NCBI GenBank assembly: GCA_037355855.1
Contig: CM074769.1
Coordinates: forward strand, 1,178,001-1,242,000
Direction of reading: 5' to 3'
DNA from: Pseudo-nitzschia pungens
Taxonomy: Eukaryota > Bacillariophyta > Bacillariophyceae > Bacillariales > Bacillariaceae
DNA: 64,000 nucleotides
Shown one piece after another: positions 54,514 to 64,000 of the stretch. Below the pieces are notes generated by a model, which saw nothing but the letters and a program-made list of their open reading frames with translations, had not been told where the DNA came from and made no database searches. A program made the position numbers and the translations under genes. Position 1 is the stretch's first letter; every line of letters begins with the position of its first letter.

Positions 54514-55902
54514 TTATGGGCTGTCGGACGTCGGCTCCGTGACTCGCGATCTTTTTGCGAAACGCAACAGAGATACAGATTTCATCCGCGAAGTTTGGTC
54601 GGCGCTCGCAGCAATGGTCGGATCGATCAAGGGCGGGGCTTCTTGTGGGGCCGATCCCTCGGATATTGGTGTAGGGGCTGCGCGTCCGCTCAATCCAGTG
54701 TTCCTCGAACGTCCAACAAGTCCACGAACATCCGCAAGAATTCTTGACAGCAGGGCTGTTGCGATTGCAATGAACCACGATCGAAGAGCTAAAACTGCCG
54801 CGATGCAGGATCGGACCATCGAACGCCGACGAATCTTCCATTCCGAGAGGAGTTTGCCTGTGGTTTGCCAGATAAATGCAACCAGTTCGAGGACCGTCTT
54901 GAAAATCGCCAGTGAAGTCAAAATGGCATACCGTATTATCCGTCGCGAATAGCTCTGATAGCGATGCACAAACCGCCTGCCCTCCCATTCCAGTGCCGAG
55001 GCGTAGGTAGGTCCCAGTAGCATGTGATCAGCGATTGGATCGCCCACTCGTGGGGCCAAAAAACAAAACTCGTCTTCCATTTCTTCCTTGTTGGCATCAC
55101 CGTTGTGTTTGTGATGACTGTGATGATGACGGTGGAATCCGGATCGCAACGCAGTTTCTGCGCTTGGATTCAAAAACAGCAAAGGGTCGTTCACACTGTA
55201 GTAATTGACGCACCTCCGAAATGGTGTCTCCGGTGTCGAACGAACTGGAGTGGCACCTCCAAAGGAAATTACCTCGATGCGGTTCATTTCGAGGGGCGTA
55301 AGCTGTTTTGCAGCCAAGCAGGTGACTAATGCTCCCTGAGAGTGAGCGATATGTACCACGGTACCTCCCCGATTTCCTTCGATGGATCGGACGGCTTCCT
55401 TTAGGTGTTTTACGAGGCCATTGACTTCATCCGTAATCCTTCCCAGGTACTTTTGTTGTCCGGCCTGAGTGAGATCACTGAAGTATCCCCGAGTATCTTG
55501 CTCATCTATCATCTTGGTTGGATTATGATAGAACTCAACGTTCTTGCCACCGAAATAACCCGAGATTACGGGTGCCTCTTTTTCCATGTGACTCGTGTTG
55601 TAGCCGATCCCATTGACCCAAGTCAACCGCGTCTTGGGAGCAAATCCAAAACGAGATCTTCGTGCGGCGTCGACCGGAACATCGAGTAAGATGAAGGCCC
55701 AAATGAGCACCAAAAGTGAAGGCAACAAAGTAGTCGTCGTTGTCGTCAACGATTTGACCCTTTGCCATCGTGGTCGAGCTAGCGGGATGCCCAAACCCAA
55801 TGGTTCTTCTTGACTCATCATGCTGGATGGTTTGCCTTTGCGTGACCTATTGAATTTGTCTACATAGAGTCGCTGTTCTTCCTCCTCTTCGTTCACACGC
55901 AT
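54514..55902 (-). CDS. Lipase-like alpha/beta-hydrolase membrane protein
   Basis: 462 aa from the ATG giving MRVNEEEEE; the frame is open further upstream, but that part has no clear signal. A membrane anchor lies at about residues 59-78 (LLPSLLVLIWAFILLDVP). The lumenal or outer domain has WVNGIGY (possible oxyanion-hole region) and VVHIAHSQGAL with the nucleophile Ser188 in an AHSQG elbow, as in lipase-class hydrolases. Later come SFGGATP, NYYSVNDPL (possible catalytic Asp) and a His-rich stretch. A hydrophobic segment near residues 335-360 and Ser/Arg-rich C-terminal sequence follow. Substrate unknown; it could be a lipid or ester hydrolase at the endomembrane. The catalytic His is not certain. 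Confidence 0.65.
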   Translation of the reverse strand: MRVNEEEEEQRLYVDKFNRSRKGKPSSMMSQEEPLGLGIPLARPRWQRVKSLTTTTTTLLPSLLVLIWAFILLDVPVDAARRSRFGFAPKTRLTWVNGIGYNTSHMEKEAPVISGYFGGKNVEFYHNPTKMIDEQDTRGYFSDLTQAGQQKYLGRITDEVNGLVKHLKEAVRSIEGNRGGTVVHIAHSQGALVTCLAAKQLTPLEMNRIEVISFGGATPVRSTPETPFRRCVNYYSVNDPLLFLNPSAETALRSGFHRHHHSHHKHNGDANKEEMEDEFCFLAPRVGDPIADHMLLGPTYASALEWEGRRFVHRYQSYSRRIIRYAILTSLAIFKTVLELVAFIWQTTGKLLSEWKIRRRSMVRSCIAAVLALRSWFIAIATALLSRILADVRGLVGRSRNTGLSGRAAPTPISEGSAPQEAPPLIDPTIAASADQTSRMKSVSLLRFAKRSRVTEPTSDSP

Positions 55903-56440
55903 TTCAGTGTCTTTTATGCCGATACAAGCTGTCGGATGGGATATGTACCGTGCTCTTTGCGTGCAAGGAAGGATATATGATGTGGAAGTGTTCAGATGAG
56001 AAAGTTGAGAAACACGAAAAATCCTTTTTTGACACGAGGCAAAAATCAATGCGGATTTTCTTTTAAAATTCAATATCGCGCGCGCCGTCACAGGAATGAG
56101 TTGTGGTGTCAAAAGCAGTCAGATAACAGTGACTTCGCAAGGATCTTCAATCTCAAATCTAAATTAGGCACAAGAACTCAGGAAATCATCGATCATCTTG
56201 TAGTTACTTCACAACTATCACAATTGGTGCAGTAATAGTAATTCCAGCTGAGTGATGTTAGGTGCCGATCTGAATTAAAAGTGGTGTCATGTCTACAATT
56301 TTTTGGATGCAATAATTGATACGTGTCAACAAATACTGCGAATAACTTTGATTATTATTGTTTGCATCACAACATAAGGTTTGATTAGGTCTCTATTACG
56401 ATACATGTCGCGATTCTCTTCTTCCCCCAATCGATGTAAA
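55903..56440. other. Spacer, no supported gene
   Basis: Region upstream of the lipase-like gene and downstream of the THOC6-like gene, both minus. Nothing recognisable apart from AT-rich sequence. Confidence 0.45.
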
Positions 56441-58126
56441 CTAAATTCGCACTGTTTGCACACGGCAGTGATCGACAAAGAGATCCACACAATTGCCCAC
56501 CCCGGCAACCGCCATTCTGGTGGTTCCGGCCTCGATGGCAATGGCTTTGCTCGATGGTGAACTGGCCCAAAAACGGCCGGTGCGCTCCAACGAAAAAGAG
56601 GAATCCCAAGTGCTAACGGCCGCCTCGTTTCCCGCGCTGTACAGCAGACACGGCGGATTCCCTCTCGGAAGCCGTTGCTGCTGTCCAATTGTTTGAATCG
56701 CTTCCCGGGTTTCTCGCCGTGCCATTACCATCCCGCTGGGGGCATGCCAAGTAACGAGAAGGCCGGTAGTACTGTTAGCGATACGATGGTCGTTGCCGTA
56801 GATGCTTCCGCTCCTTACCGCCGATGCCGTCCACCAGGTTCCATCGTTTGTTTCAATGATTTTCGACACTTTCCAAAAAATTTGATTGCTTGTAGCAAGA
56901 GCAAGAGAACCCCTGTTCTTGTCGGAAAGTTGTTGCCTGGCTAAAGCATTTGACGACTTCTCTTTCGGAGAACTTTCCTTATCGCTCAATGAGAAGAATC
57001 GAGGTTCATCTCTGCCAATCGAAGGAACGTCGTCTTCTTCGCTGTATGCAAGAGGCAGAATCCATACTTTCGATCGATCCGTCCCTACCAACAGGCTCAA
57101 TTTGTTGTCGCTCTTGCTGAGCAAAATCGTCGTTGCACATTCTCCCATGTCGACAGACTTCTGGGTAAACCGGCGTCGTTTATTGAACTTCCGTGGCGGC
57201 CTGTCTGAGAAACAACGTGTCAGATCTATTTCTGCTTCAGGCTTTATCCAATCACCACTCCGAAATCTGTTGTTTTCATTGTGACCTGGAAGAATCTTTC
57301 CGAGGTTCCACACCATAAGATTATTGGCATCTTTTTCCAAACCGAATAACCAATGGTGATGATTGACTCCGGTGTCATCACCGACTTTGCAATCTAGGGG
57401 CAAGCTTCGAAGCTGAGATATCGAACGATCCGACAATCGTATCATAGATGGAGGAGATGATACAGAAGAAGGAGAACTTGGCTGTTGCTCCATGAGAACC
57501 TTCGATAAGGGAATGCTCCAGAGTCCGTCTTCTCCCGCAACAATAAAAAACTGCTCTTGAGCTTCTGTTTCGGTTTTTTGGCTTTCGTTGCGCGGACGTT
57601 TTCGGATTCGACTTTTGCTGCTGTTGGTAATGTTAGAACTTGTATTATCTGGGTGCATTGGCGGCGTGATGTGCATTTCGAACAATGGATTATCCCCCTC
57701 CGAAATTTTCCAACGAGCGTATGGAACCAGTATAACGGTTGCGTCTATGCTGTCTTTCGCGGTATCCATACTGTTGTTGTTTGCGGTTCCCGCCATTTGT
57801 TGTCCGAGTTTCCAAACCACTATTTCTCCGGAACCGGTGCAAGCGATGAGAAAGGTTATCTTTTCATCGCCATCGTCTTCTCCGGTTTCGCTTTCATTCG
57901 ATGAAAAAAACGTTTTTGGGACTGTAACCCACTTGAGATCCGCAAGGCTTTCGTCAACATCGATATCATCAACACTAGTCGTTTCTTCGTCACTACGACA
58001 ATTGCCTATTTTTGCACTCTTTTTTTGATCCCACTCATTTTGATAGGACGAATACAACTCCTCATAGGAGTAGGGAGGCGGCAACAACGATTCTGTTGGT
58101 GGCTTGCACGTTTCTGTCGTTAGCAT
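56441..58126 (-). CDS. WD40-repeat protein, THOC6-like
   Basis: 561 aa from the ATG giving MLTTETCK; an upstream extension would begin with GTG. Beta-propeller blades are visible as repeated hydrophobic patterns ending in W or aromatic residues: FLIACTGSGEIVVWKL, FFIVAGEDGLWSIPL, NNLMVWNLG, LLVGTDRSKVWILPL, GLLVTWHAPSG, LLYSAGNEAAVSTWD. The closing blade, TRMAVAGVGNCVDLFVDHC, matches the end of THO complex subunit 6 (AAGNSCRVDVF plus a hydrophobic tail), and the preceding SAG-x-x-x-x-V-x-x-W matches too. THOC6 acts in mRNA export with the THO/TREX complex in the nucleus. Long acidic and Ser-rich loops are lineage-specific. The WD40 call is firm; the THOC6 assignment is tentative. Confidence 0.65.
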   Translation of the reverse strand: MLTTETCKPPTESLLPPPYSYEELYSSYQNEWDQKKSAKIGNCRSDEETTSVDDIDVDESLADLKWVTVPKTFFSSNESETGEDDGDEKITFLIACTGSGEIVVWKLGQQMAGTANNNSMDTAKDSIDATVILVPYARWKISEGDNPLFEMHITPPMHPDNTSSNITNSSKSRIRKRPRNESQKTETEAQEQFFIVAGEDGLWSIPLSKVLMEQQPSSPSSVSSPPSMIRLSDRSISQLRSLPLDCKVGDDTGVNHHHWLFGLEKDANNLMVWNLGKILPGHNENNRFRSGDWIKPEAEIDLTRCFSDRPPRKFNKRRRFTQKSVDMGECATTILLSKSDNKLSLLVGTDRSKVWILPLAYSEEDDVPSIGRDEPRFFSLSDKESSPKEKSSNALARQQLSDKNRGSLALATSNQIFWKVSKIIETNDGTWWTASAVRSGSIYGNDHRIANSTTGLLVTWHAPSGMVMARRETREAIQTIGQQQRLPRGNPPCLLYSAGNEAAVSTWDSSFSLERTGRFWASSPSSKAIAIEAGTTRMAVAGVGNCVDLFVDHCRVQTVRI

Positions 58127-58361
58127 CCTAATTGCCTGATTCACTGCCTTGCGACGATTGACGATTATGATGCCGATACCGATCGAGCACTTGCGCTTGC
58201 TATCTTCCTGTCAGCTATTGCCTATGAATAGTCCACCGACACAATACGTCGTTTTGGAAGTTGCGAAGAGGGCAGAGACGAAAAAACCACATGGAATATC
58301 ATACCGTACAGTAAGCGCAAGTAAGAGGTCGTAGTAATTAGCCGCAACCAACCTGATGAGT

Positions 58362-61300
58362 TTGGGTTTACTATGTTCCAAGTGGCAGAGTGTCAGACGA
58401 TCTTGGAGTGACTCAAAATAAATTTGTTAATTGGTGATAAGGGGTTTAATGTCCCCAGTATACGAAGGGGGTAGGGAATGACCCAGGGGCTTAGATAACG
58501 GAATTAACCCCTTTTCAAGGGTTAAATAAAATGACCGTTTTCTGTTTCCAGAAGCATGCAAACTCTTCTGTCTCTCTGCCTAGTGGTGCCGAATTCTCGA
58601 CATGCAGTAGGCTGCTTCTGACCCTGGGTATACAGATCACGAGTAGACTACCGACCGGATATCTTTTATTGGGGTACTAGCCTCAACAACAAGATAGAGT
58701 TTCGTGGCGCATATTCTGCATATCCTATCCACTCTCTGTGGTTTCCAAGTTGCCAAGCTTGGAAACTTCAGAACCTTTTGGTAATCTGGGTGACTGATGA
58801 CCCAGAGACAGGAAAGCAAAACACTGAAAGATTCCATAGAATCTTAGACAATAAGTCCCGGGATGGGTGGGTGGGTGAACGAAAATAGACTTAGCTGGCT
58901 GCAACCTGATCAGGGCGCGCTTTCCTGTCTATGGTTATTCTTTCACTGACTTAGTCACTCAAGGAAGGGGGAGAAGTCCAATGCGCTTGGTCTTCAGTGA
59001 AGTTTATGAGCTCACTGCTTCCTAGCGCTTTGCTGGAGAGGAACTTGCTGCTGTTGTTGCTGCTGCAACTTTGCCTGCGCGCGCGCAAGCGCGGTCGACT
59101 TACCTTCTCCCGTCTGTCCGTTGACACCCTTCGTAGCTGGCGCATGATTGGGTTTACTATGTTCCAAGTGGCAGAGTGTCAGACGATCTTGGAGTGACTC
59201 AAAATAAATTTGTTAATTGGTGATAAGGGGTTTAATGTCCCCAGTATACGAAGGGGGTAGGGAATGACCCAGGGGCTTAGATAACGGAATTAACCCCTTT
59301 TCAAGGGTTAAATAAAATGACCGTTTTCTGTTTCCAGAAGCATGCAAACTCTTCTGTCTCTCTGCCTAGTGGTGCCGAATTCTCGACATGCAGTAGGCTG
59401 CTTCTGACCCTGGGTATACAGATCACGAGTAGACTACCGACCGGATATCTTTTATTGGGGTACTAGCCTCAACAACAAGATAGAGTTTCGTGGCGCATAT
59501 TCTGCATATCCTATCCACTCTCTGTGGTTTCCAAGTTGCCAAGCTTGGAAACTTCAGAACCTTTTGGTAATCTGGGTGACTGATGACCCAGAGACAGGAA
59601 AGCAAAACACTGAAAGATTCCATAGAATCTTAGACAATAAGTCCCGGGATGGGTGGGTGGGTGAACGAAAATAGACTTAGCTGGCTGCAACCTGATCAGG
59701 GCGCGCTTTCCTGTCTATGGTTATTCTTTCACTGACTTAGTCACTCAAGGAAGGGGGAGAAGTCCAATGCGCTTGGTCTTCAGTGAAGTTTATGAGCTCA
59801 CTGCTTCCTAGCGCTTTGCTGGAGAGGAACTTGCTGCTGTTGTTGCTGCTGCAACTTTGCCTGCGCGCGCGCAAGCGCGGTCGACTTACCTTCTCCCGTC
59901 TGTCCGTTGACACCCTTCGTAGCTGGCGCATGATTGGGTTTACTATGTTCCAAGTGGCAGAGTGTCAGACGATCTTGGAGTGACTCAAAATAAATTTGTT
60001 AATTGGTGATAAGGGGTTTAATGTCCCCAGTATACGAAGGGGGTAGGGAATGACCCAGGGGCTTAGATAACGGAATTAACCCCTTTTCAAGGGTTAAATA
60101 AAATGACCGTTTTCTGTTTCCAGAAGCATGCAAACTCTTCTGTCTCTCTGCCTAGTGGTGCCGAATTCTCGACATGCAGTAGGCTGCTTCTGACCCTGGG
60201 TATACAGATCACGAGTAGACTACCGACCGGATATCTTTTATTGGGGTACTAGCCTCAACAACAAGATAGAGTTTCGTGGCGCATATTCTGCATATCCTAT
60301 CCACTCTCTGTGGTTTCCAAGTTGCCAAGCTTGGAAACTTCAGAACCTTTTGGTAATCTGGGTGACTGATGACCCAGAGACAGGAAAGCAAAACACTGAA
60401 AGATTCCATAGAATCTTAGACAATAAGTCCCGGGATGGGTGGGTGGGTGAACGAAAATAGACTTAGCTGGCTGCAACCTGATCAGGGCGCGCTTTCCTGT
60501 CTATGGTTATTCTTTCACTGACTTAGTCACTCAAGGAAGGGGGAGAAGTCCAATGCGCTTGGTCTTCAGTGAAGTTTATGAGCTCACTGCTTCCTAGCGC
60601 TTTGCTGGAGAGGAACTTGCTGCTGTTGTTGCTGCTGCAACTTTGCCTGCGCGCGCGCAAGCGCGGTCGACTTACCTTCTCCCGTCTGTCCGTTGACACC
60701 CTTCGTAGCTGGCGCATGATTGGGTTTACTATGTTCCAAGTGGCAGAGTGTCAGACGATCTTGGAGTGACTCAAAATAAATTTGTTAATTGGTGATAAGG
60801 GGTTTAATGTCCCCAGTATACGAAGGGGGTAGGGAATGACCCAGGGGCTTAGATAACGGAATTAACCCCTTTTCAAGGGTTAAATAAAATGACCGTTTTC
60901 TGTTTCCAGAAGCATGCAAACTCTTCTGTCTCTCTGCCTAGTGGTGCCGAATTCTCGACATGCAGTAGGCTGCTTCTGACCCTGGGTATACAGATCACGA
61001 GTAGACTACCGACCGGATATCTTTTATTGGGGTACTAGCCTCAACAACAAGATAGAGTTTCGTGGCGCATATTCTGCATATCCTATCCACTCTCTGTGGT
61101 TTCCAAGTTGCCAAGCTTGGAAACTTCAGAACCTTTTGGTAATCTGGGTGACTGATGACCCAGAGACAGGAAAGCAAAACACTGAAAGATTCCATAGAAT
61201 CTTAGACAATAAGTCCCGGGATGGGTGGGTGGGTGAACGAAAATAGACTTAGCTGGCTGCAACCTGATCAGGGCGCGCTTTCCTGTCTATGGTTATTCTT

Positions 61301-62789
61301 TCACTGACTTAGTCACTCAAGGAAGGGGGAGAAGTCCAATGCGCTTGGTCTTCAGTGAAGTTTATGAGCTCACTGCTTCCTAGCGCTTTGCTGGAGAGGA
61401 ACTTGCTGCTGTTGTTGCTGCTGCAACTTTGCCTGCGCGCGCGCAAGCGCGGTCGACTTACCTTCTCCCGTCTGTCCGTTGACACCCTTCGTAGCTGGCG
61501 CATGATTGGGTTTACTATGTTCCAAGTGGCAGAGTGTCAGACGATCTTGGAGTGACTCAAAATAAATTTGTTAATTGGTGATAAGGGGTTTAATGTCCCC
61601 AGTATACGAAGGGGGTAGGGAATGACCCAGGGGCTTAGATAACGGAATTAACCCCTTTTCAAGGGTTAAATAAAATGACCGTTTTCTGTTTCCAGAAGCA
61701 TGCAAACTCTTCTGTCTCTCTGCCTAGTGGTGCCGAATTCTCGACATGCAGTAGGCTGCTTCTGACCCTGGGTATACAGATCACGAGTAGACTACCGACC
61801 GGATATCTTTTATTGGGGTACTAGCCTCAACAACAAGATAGAGTTTCGTGGCGCATATTCTGCATATCCTATCCACTCTCTGTGGTTTCCAAGTTGCCAA
61901 GCTTGGAAACTTCAGAACCTTTTGGTAATCTGGGTGACTGATGACCCAGAGACAGGAAAGCAAAACACTGAAAGATTCCATAGAATCTTAGACAATAAGT
62001 CCCGGGATGGGTGGGTGGGTGAACGAAAATAGACTTAGCTGGCTGCAACCTGATCAGGGCGCGCTTTCCTGTCTATGGTTATTCTTTCACTGACTTAGTC
62101 ACTCAAGGAAGGGGGAGAAGTCCAATGCGCTTGGTCTTCAGTGAAGTTTATGAGCTCACTGCTTCCTAGCGCTTTGCTGGAGAGGAACTTGCTGCTGTTG
62201 TTGCTGCTGCAACTTTGCCTGCGCGCGCGCAAGCGCGGTCGACTTACCTTCTCCCGTCTGTCCGTTGACACCCTTCGTAGCTGGCGCATGATTGGGTTTA
62301 CTATGTTCCAAGTGGCAGAGTGTCAGACGATCTTGGAGTGACTCAAAATAAATTTGTTAATTGGTGATAAGGGGTTTAATGTCCCCAGTATACGAAGGGG
62401 GTAGGGAATGACCCAGGGGCTTAGATAACGGAATTAACCCCTTTTCAAGGGTTAAATAAAATGACCGTTTTCTGTTTCCAGAAGCATGCAAACTCTTCTG
62501 TCTCTCTGCCTAGTGGTGCCGAATTCTCGACATGCAGTAGGCTGCTTCTGACCCTGGGTATACAGATCACGAGTAGACTACCGACCGGATATCTTTTATT
62601 GGGGTACTAGCCTCAACAACAAGATAGAGTTTCGTGGCGCATATTCTGCATATCCTATCCACTCTCTGTGGTTTCCAAGTTGCCAAGCTTGGAAACTTCA
62701 GAACCTTTTGGTAATCTGGGTGACTGATGACCCAGAGACAGGAAAGCAAAACACTGAAAGATTCCATAGAATCTTAGACAATAAGTCCC
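58362..62789. repeat. Tandem array of a 786-bp unit, about 5.6 copies
   Basis: Units begin at 58362, 59148, 59934, 60720 and 61506; a sixth, partial unit runs from 62292 to about 62789. The copies look identical wherever I compared them, including the inverted words around AAGGGGTTTAATGTCCCC and GGAATTAACCCCTTTTC, a GGGTGGGTGGGTG block, an alternating CGCGCGCGC stretch and a GCTGTTGTTGCTGCTGC run. Each unit has only short open frames (64-66 codons), repeated unchanged in every copy. The right end stops in a run of eight C (62787-62794), beyond which the sequence is unrelated. Complete homogeneity points to very recent amplification, gene conversion or an assembly effect. Confidence 0.92.
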
Positions 62790-63052
62790 CCCCCTCGAAC
62801 ACTTCATTTCCCGGAGTCATGGAGAATCATTCACCTGTGTGGGAGTTAATCCGCCAGAAGACAAACATTGAACCGACACTGATGTCCATGCTGGGAACTG
62901 GATCGAAGCGCATTACCCGGAAGCGCCGAAATCGACCTAGGGATTGGGATGGGCTCCCTAGACGCCCAACAAGCGTTGACACTTGTCGTGGGGGGAATGA
63001 GGCCTCCCCCCGAGCCCTTCAGTCCTAAGGAGCCGAAGCATCTTGTCCGGCC
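62790..63052. other. Junction between array and recombinase gene
   Basis: Unique sequence following the poly-C run; probably the 3' part of the element that carries the recombinase gene. No separate gene supported. Confidence 0.4.
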
Positions 63053-64000
63053 CTAGATCAGGTGGTGGGAGAACCGAACCAAAGTGGGAACTGAAGCCTT
63101 GGCGTCTGAGTATCTTTCCATCATAGACATCCCGGGAAGAAGTCCATTACTTCTGCTGAACTTGCGCCATCGATTATTGGCCTGGATCACGTTTTCAGGG
63201 ATCCCTTGGTTTTGGGCTTCTGAGGTAGCTCCGCGCCGGAGGGATCTGTATGTGCTGAACTTTCCTTCAAGAGCGGGCTCTTCCCCTAAGAGGCTTGGGT
63301 GGGACCTGTGGAGCCGATTTAACAAGGATAAAAAGAGGGTGTCCATTTCACTTATGGAAGCTCTTCTCTTGGAGTCCTTTCCTAAGAACATAGGCCCCGA
63401 CTTTCTTCCTTGCTTTGTTCGGACTGTCAACAAGCGTTGGAACCACAATTGAATTTTAATTCCTCCCTTTGTCGTGGGGGAGAGGGGCTGCGTAAAGAAT
63501 TTTAAGCCTCGTTCCCGCTTAAACGAACCCGAGAGTATCAGTGGGACGTGTCTCTTGTTCCCTGACGCTTCCACTGCTTCCTTCCAATACTTGAGCATTC
63601 CTCCCAGGTCCACGCGATTGATTTCTTCTCCCCGCAATCCACCAAAAAATCCGGCGATGAGGATTCCCGCTGTCGTCGCGCACCTATCGAGAGCTTCCAT
63701 GTTCCCCAAATCTCTGTTCCATTCCCTCTCCAGGATCTGTAAGCACCCTAACATGATTTCCTTTGTCACCGGAGAATCCGGAAGCCAAACGTCTCCCATT
63801 CTCCGATGACAACCTATGGAAAAGCGTCTAAACCAAAGTTTGTTGGTGTCTGAACCTGAGATGGTGAGGGAGCTTCCTCCGTCGCTCATGAAGGAGGCTC
63901 CTGTTCCTTCAGGACAGGTGTGTACATAGTTCGAGAAGAAGGACCGAGTCTTCCGTAGTGTCTCAAATTGAATGTGCTTGGCATTCTTCCCGGTGTCTAA
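63053..64000 (-). CDS. Tyrosine recombinase of a Crypton/DIRS-like mobile element (partial, start outside window)
   Basis: The frame is open from 63053 to the window edge (316 codons including the stop); an internal Met at 63889 is unlikely to be the true start because FETLRKTRSFFSNYVHTCPE upstream continues the domain. Motifs: AGFFGGLRGEEINRVDL (box I Arg), STYRSLRRGATSEAQNQG (box II region with Arg) and ANNRWRKFSRSNG, then MSMMERYSD with the probable nucleophilic Tyr near the C-terminus. The order and spacing match eukaryotic mobile-element tyrosine recombinases. Such enzymes integrate a circular DNA intermediate. The family (Crypton or DIRS/Ngaro) cannot be settled because the rest of the element lies outside. 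It sits next to the 786-bp array. Confidence 0.78.
   Translation of the reverse strand, partial: LDTGKNAKHIQFETLRKTRSFFSNYVHTCPEGTGASFMSDGGSSLTISGSDTNKLWFRRFSIGCHRRMGDVWLPDSPVTKEIMLGCLQILEREWNRDLGNMEALDRCATTAGILIAGFFGGLRGEEINRVDLGGMLKYWKEAVEASGNKRHVPLILSGSFKRERGLKFFTQPLSPTTKGGIKIQLWFQRLLTVRTKQGRKSGPMFLGKDSKRRASISEMDTLFLSLLNRLHRSHPSLLGEEPALEGKFSTYRSLRRGATSEAQNQGIPENVIQANNRWRKFSRSNGLLPGMSMMERYSDAKASVPTLVRFSHHLI

Noticed and set aside
58637..62767. Repeated 66- and 64-codon frames in each 786-bp unit as genes
   Set aside because: They repeat unchanged because the DNA unit repeats; no domain or independent selection signal.
58362..62789. CRISPR-like or rDNA spacer array
   Set aside because: Units are long, contiguous and identical without unique spacers, and no rRNA sequence is recognisable.

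Overview
The window looks like nuclear DNA of a diatom (a photosynthetic stramenopile); I cannot name the species. The evidence is: short GT-AG introns (102-253 bp in the models I could join); two predicted preproteins with a diatom-type signal-peptide junction before Phe (SASAFQP in one, VTAFQS in the other); eukaryote-only families (GRIP golgin, LSM11, SPF45-like, PUS10, THOC6-like, CDPK); and several classes of eukaryotic mobile DNA. No tRNA, rRNA, CRISPR array or prokaryotic operon was seen.

Layout. 1-10.2 kb: a seven-transmembrane receptor (1220-2881, minus) and a two-exon Ser/Thr kinase with a long Ser/Arg-rich tail (6588-8643, minus). They are separated by AT-rich DNA holding a 49-bp tandem duplication and a fold-back repeat. 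10.25-18.2 kb: two transposons 239 bp apart. The first is a PIF/Harbinger element (10250-14113, 3-bp AAT flanks) with a DUF6818/Myb-SANT-like gene and a transposase broken by a stop codon and by a nested 774-bp element (12393-13166, TCAA flanks). The second is an apparently complete pogo/Tc1-mariner-like element (14353-18193, TA flanks) with a 916-aa DDD transposase. 18.8-34.3 kb: a small diatom-type protein, a GRIP golgin, a three-exon mitochondrial membrane protein, LSM11, a plastid lipocalin-like protein, a TANGO2/NRDE protein and a plastid protein with an ASAFQP junction. 36.2-37.0 kb: a head-to-head non-autonomous relative of the Harbinger element. 37.7-43.3 kb: a dynamin-type GTPase ending in five 28-residue repeats, each with a SUMO-interaction-like core, then a five-exon calcium-dependent protein kinase. 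45.6-58.1 kb: a dense, GC-richer block with a multipass membrane protein, an SPF45-like protein lacking the usual C-terminal domains, an NnrU/Z-ISO-like protein, PUS10, a lipase-like membrane protein and a THOC6-like WD40 protein. 58.36-62.79 kb: 5.6 tandem copies of a 786-bp unit. The window ends inside a tyrosine recombinase gene (63053 to beyond 64000, minus).

The host genes do not form one pathway. Several serve RNA processing (LSM11, SPF45-like, PUS10, THOC6-like), signalling (receptor, two kinases) or organelles (plastid and mitochondrial membrane proteins). The most unusual objects are the GTPase with its repeat tail, the nested transposon landscape, and the homogeneous 786-bp array beside the recombinase gene. 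Intergenic DNA throughout is built from a small set of recurring words (TACGAAGTA, GTAAGGTTA/TAACCTTAC, CGTACGTA) that is largely absent from the coding regions.
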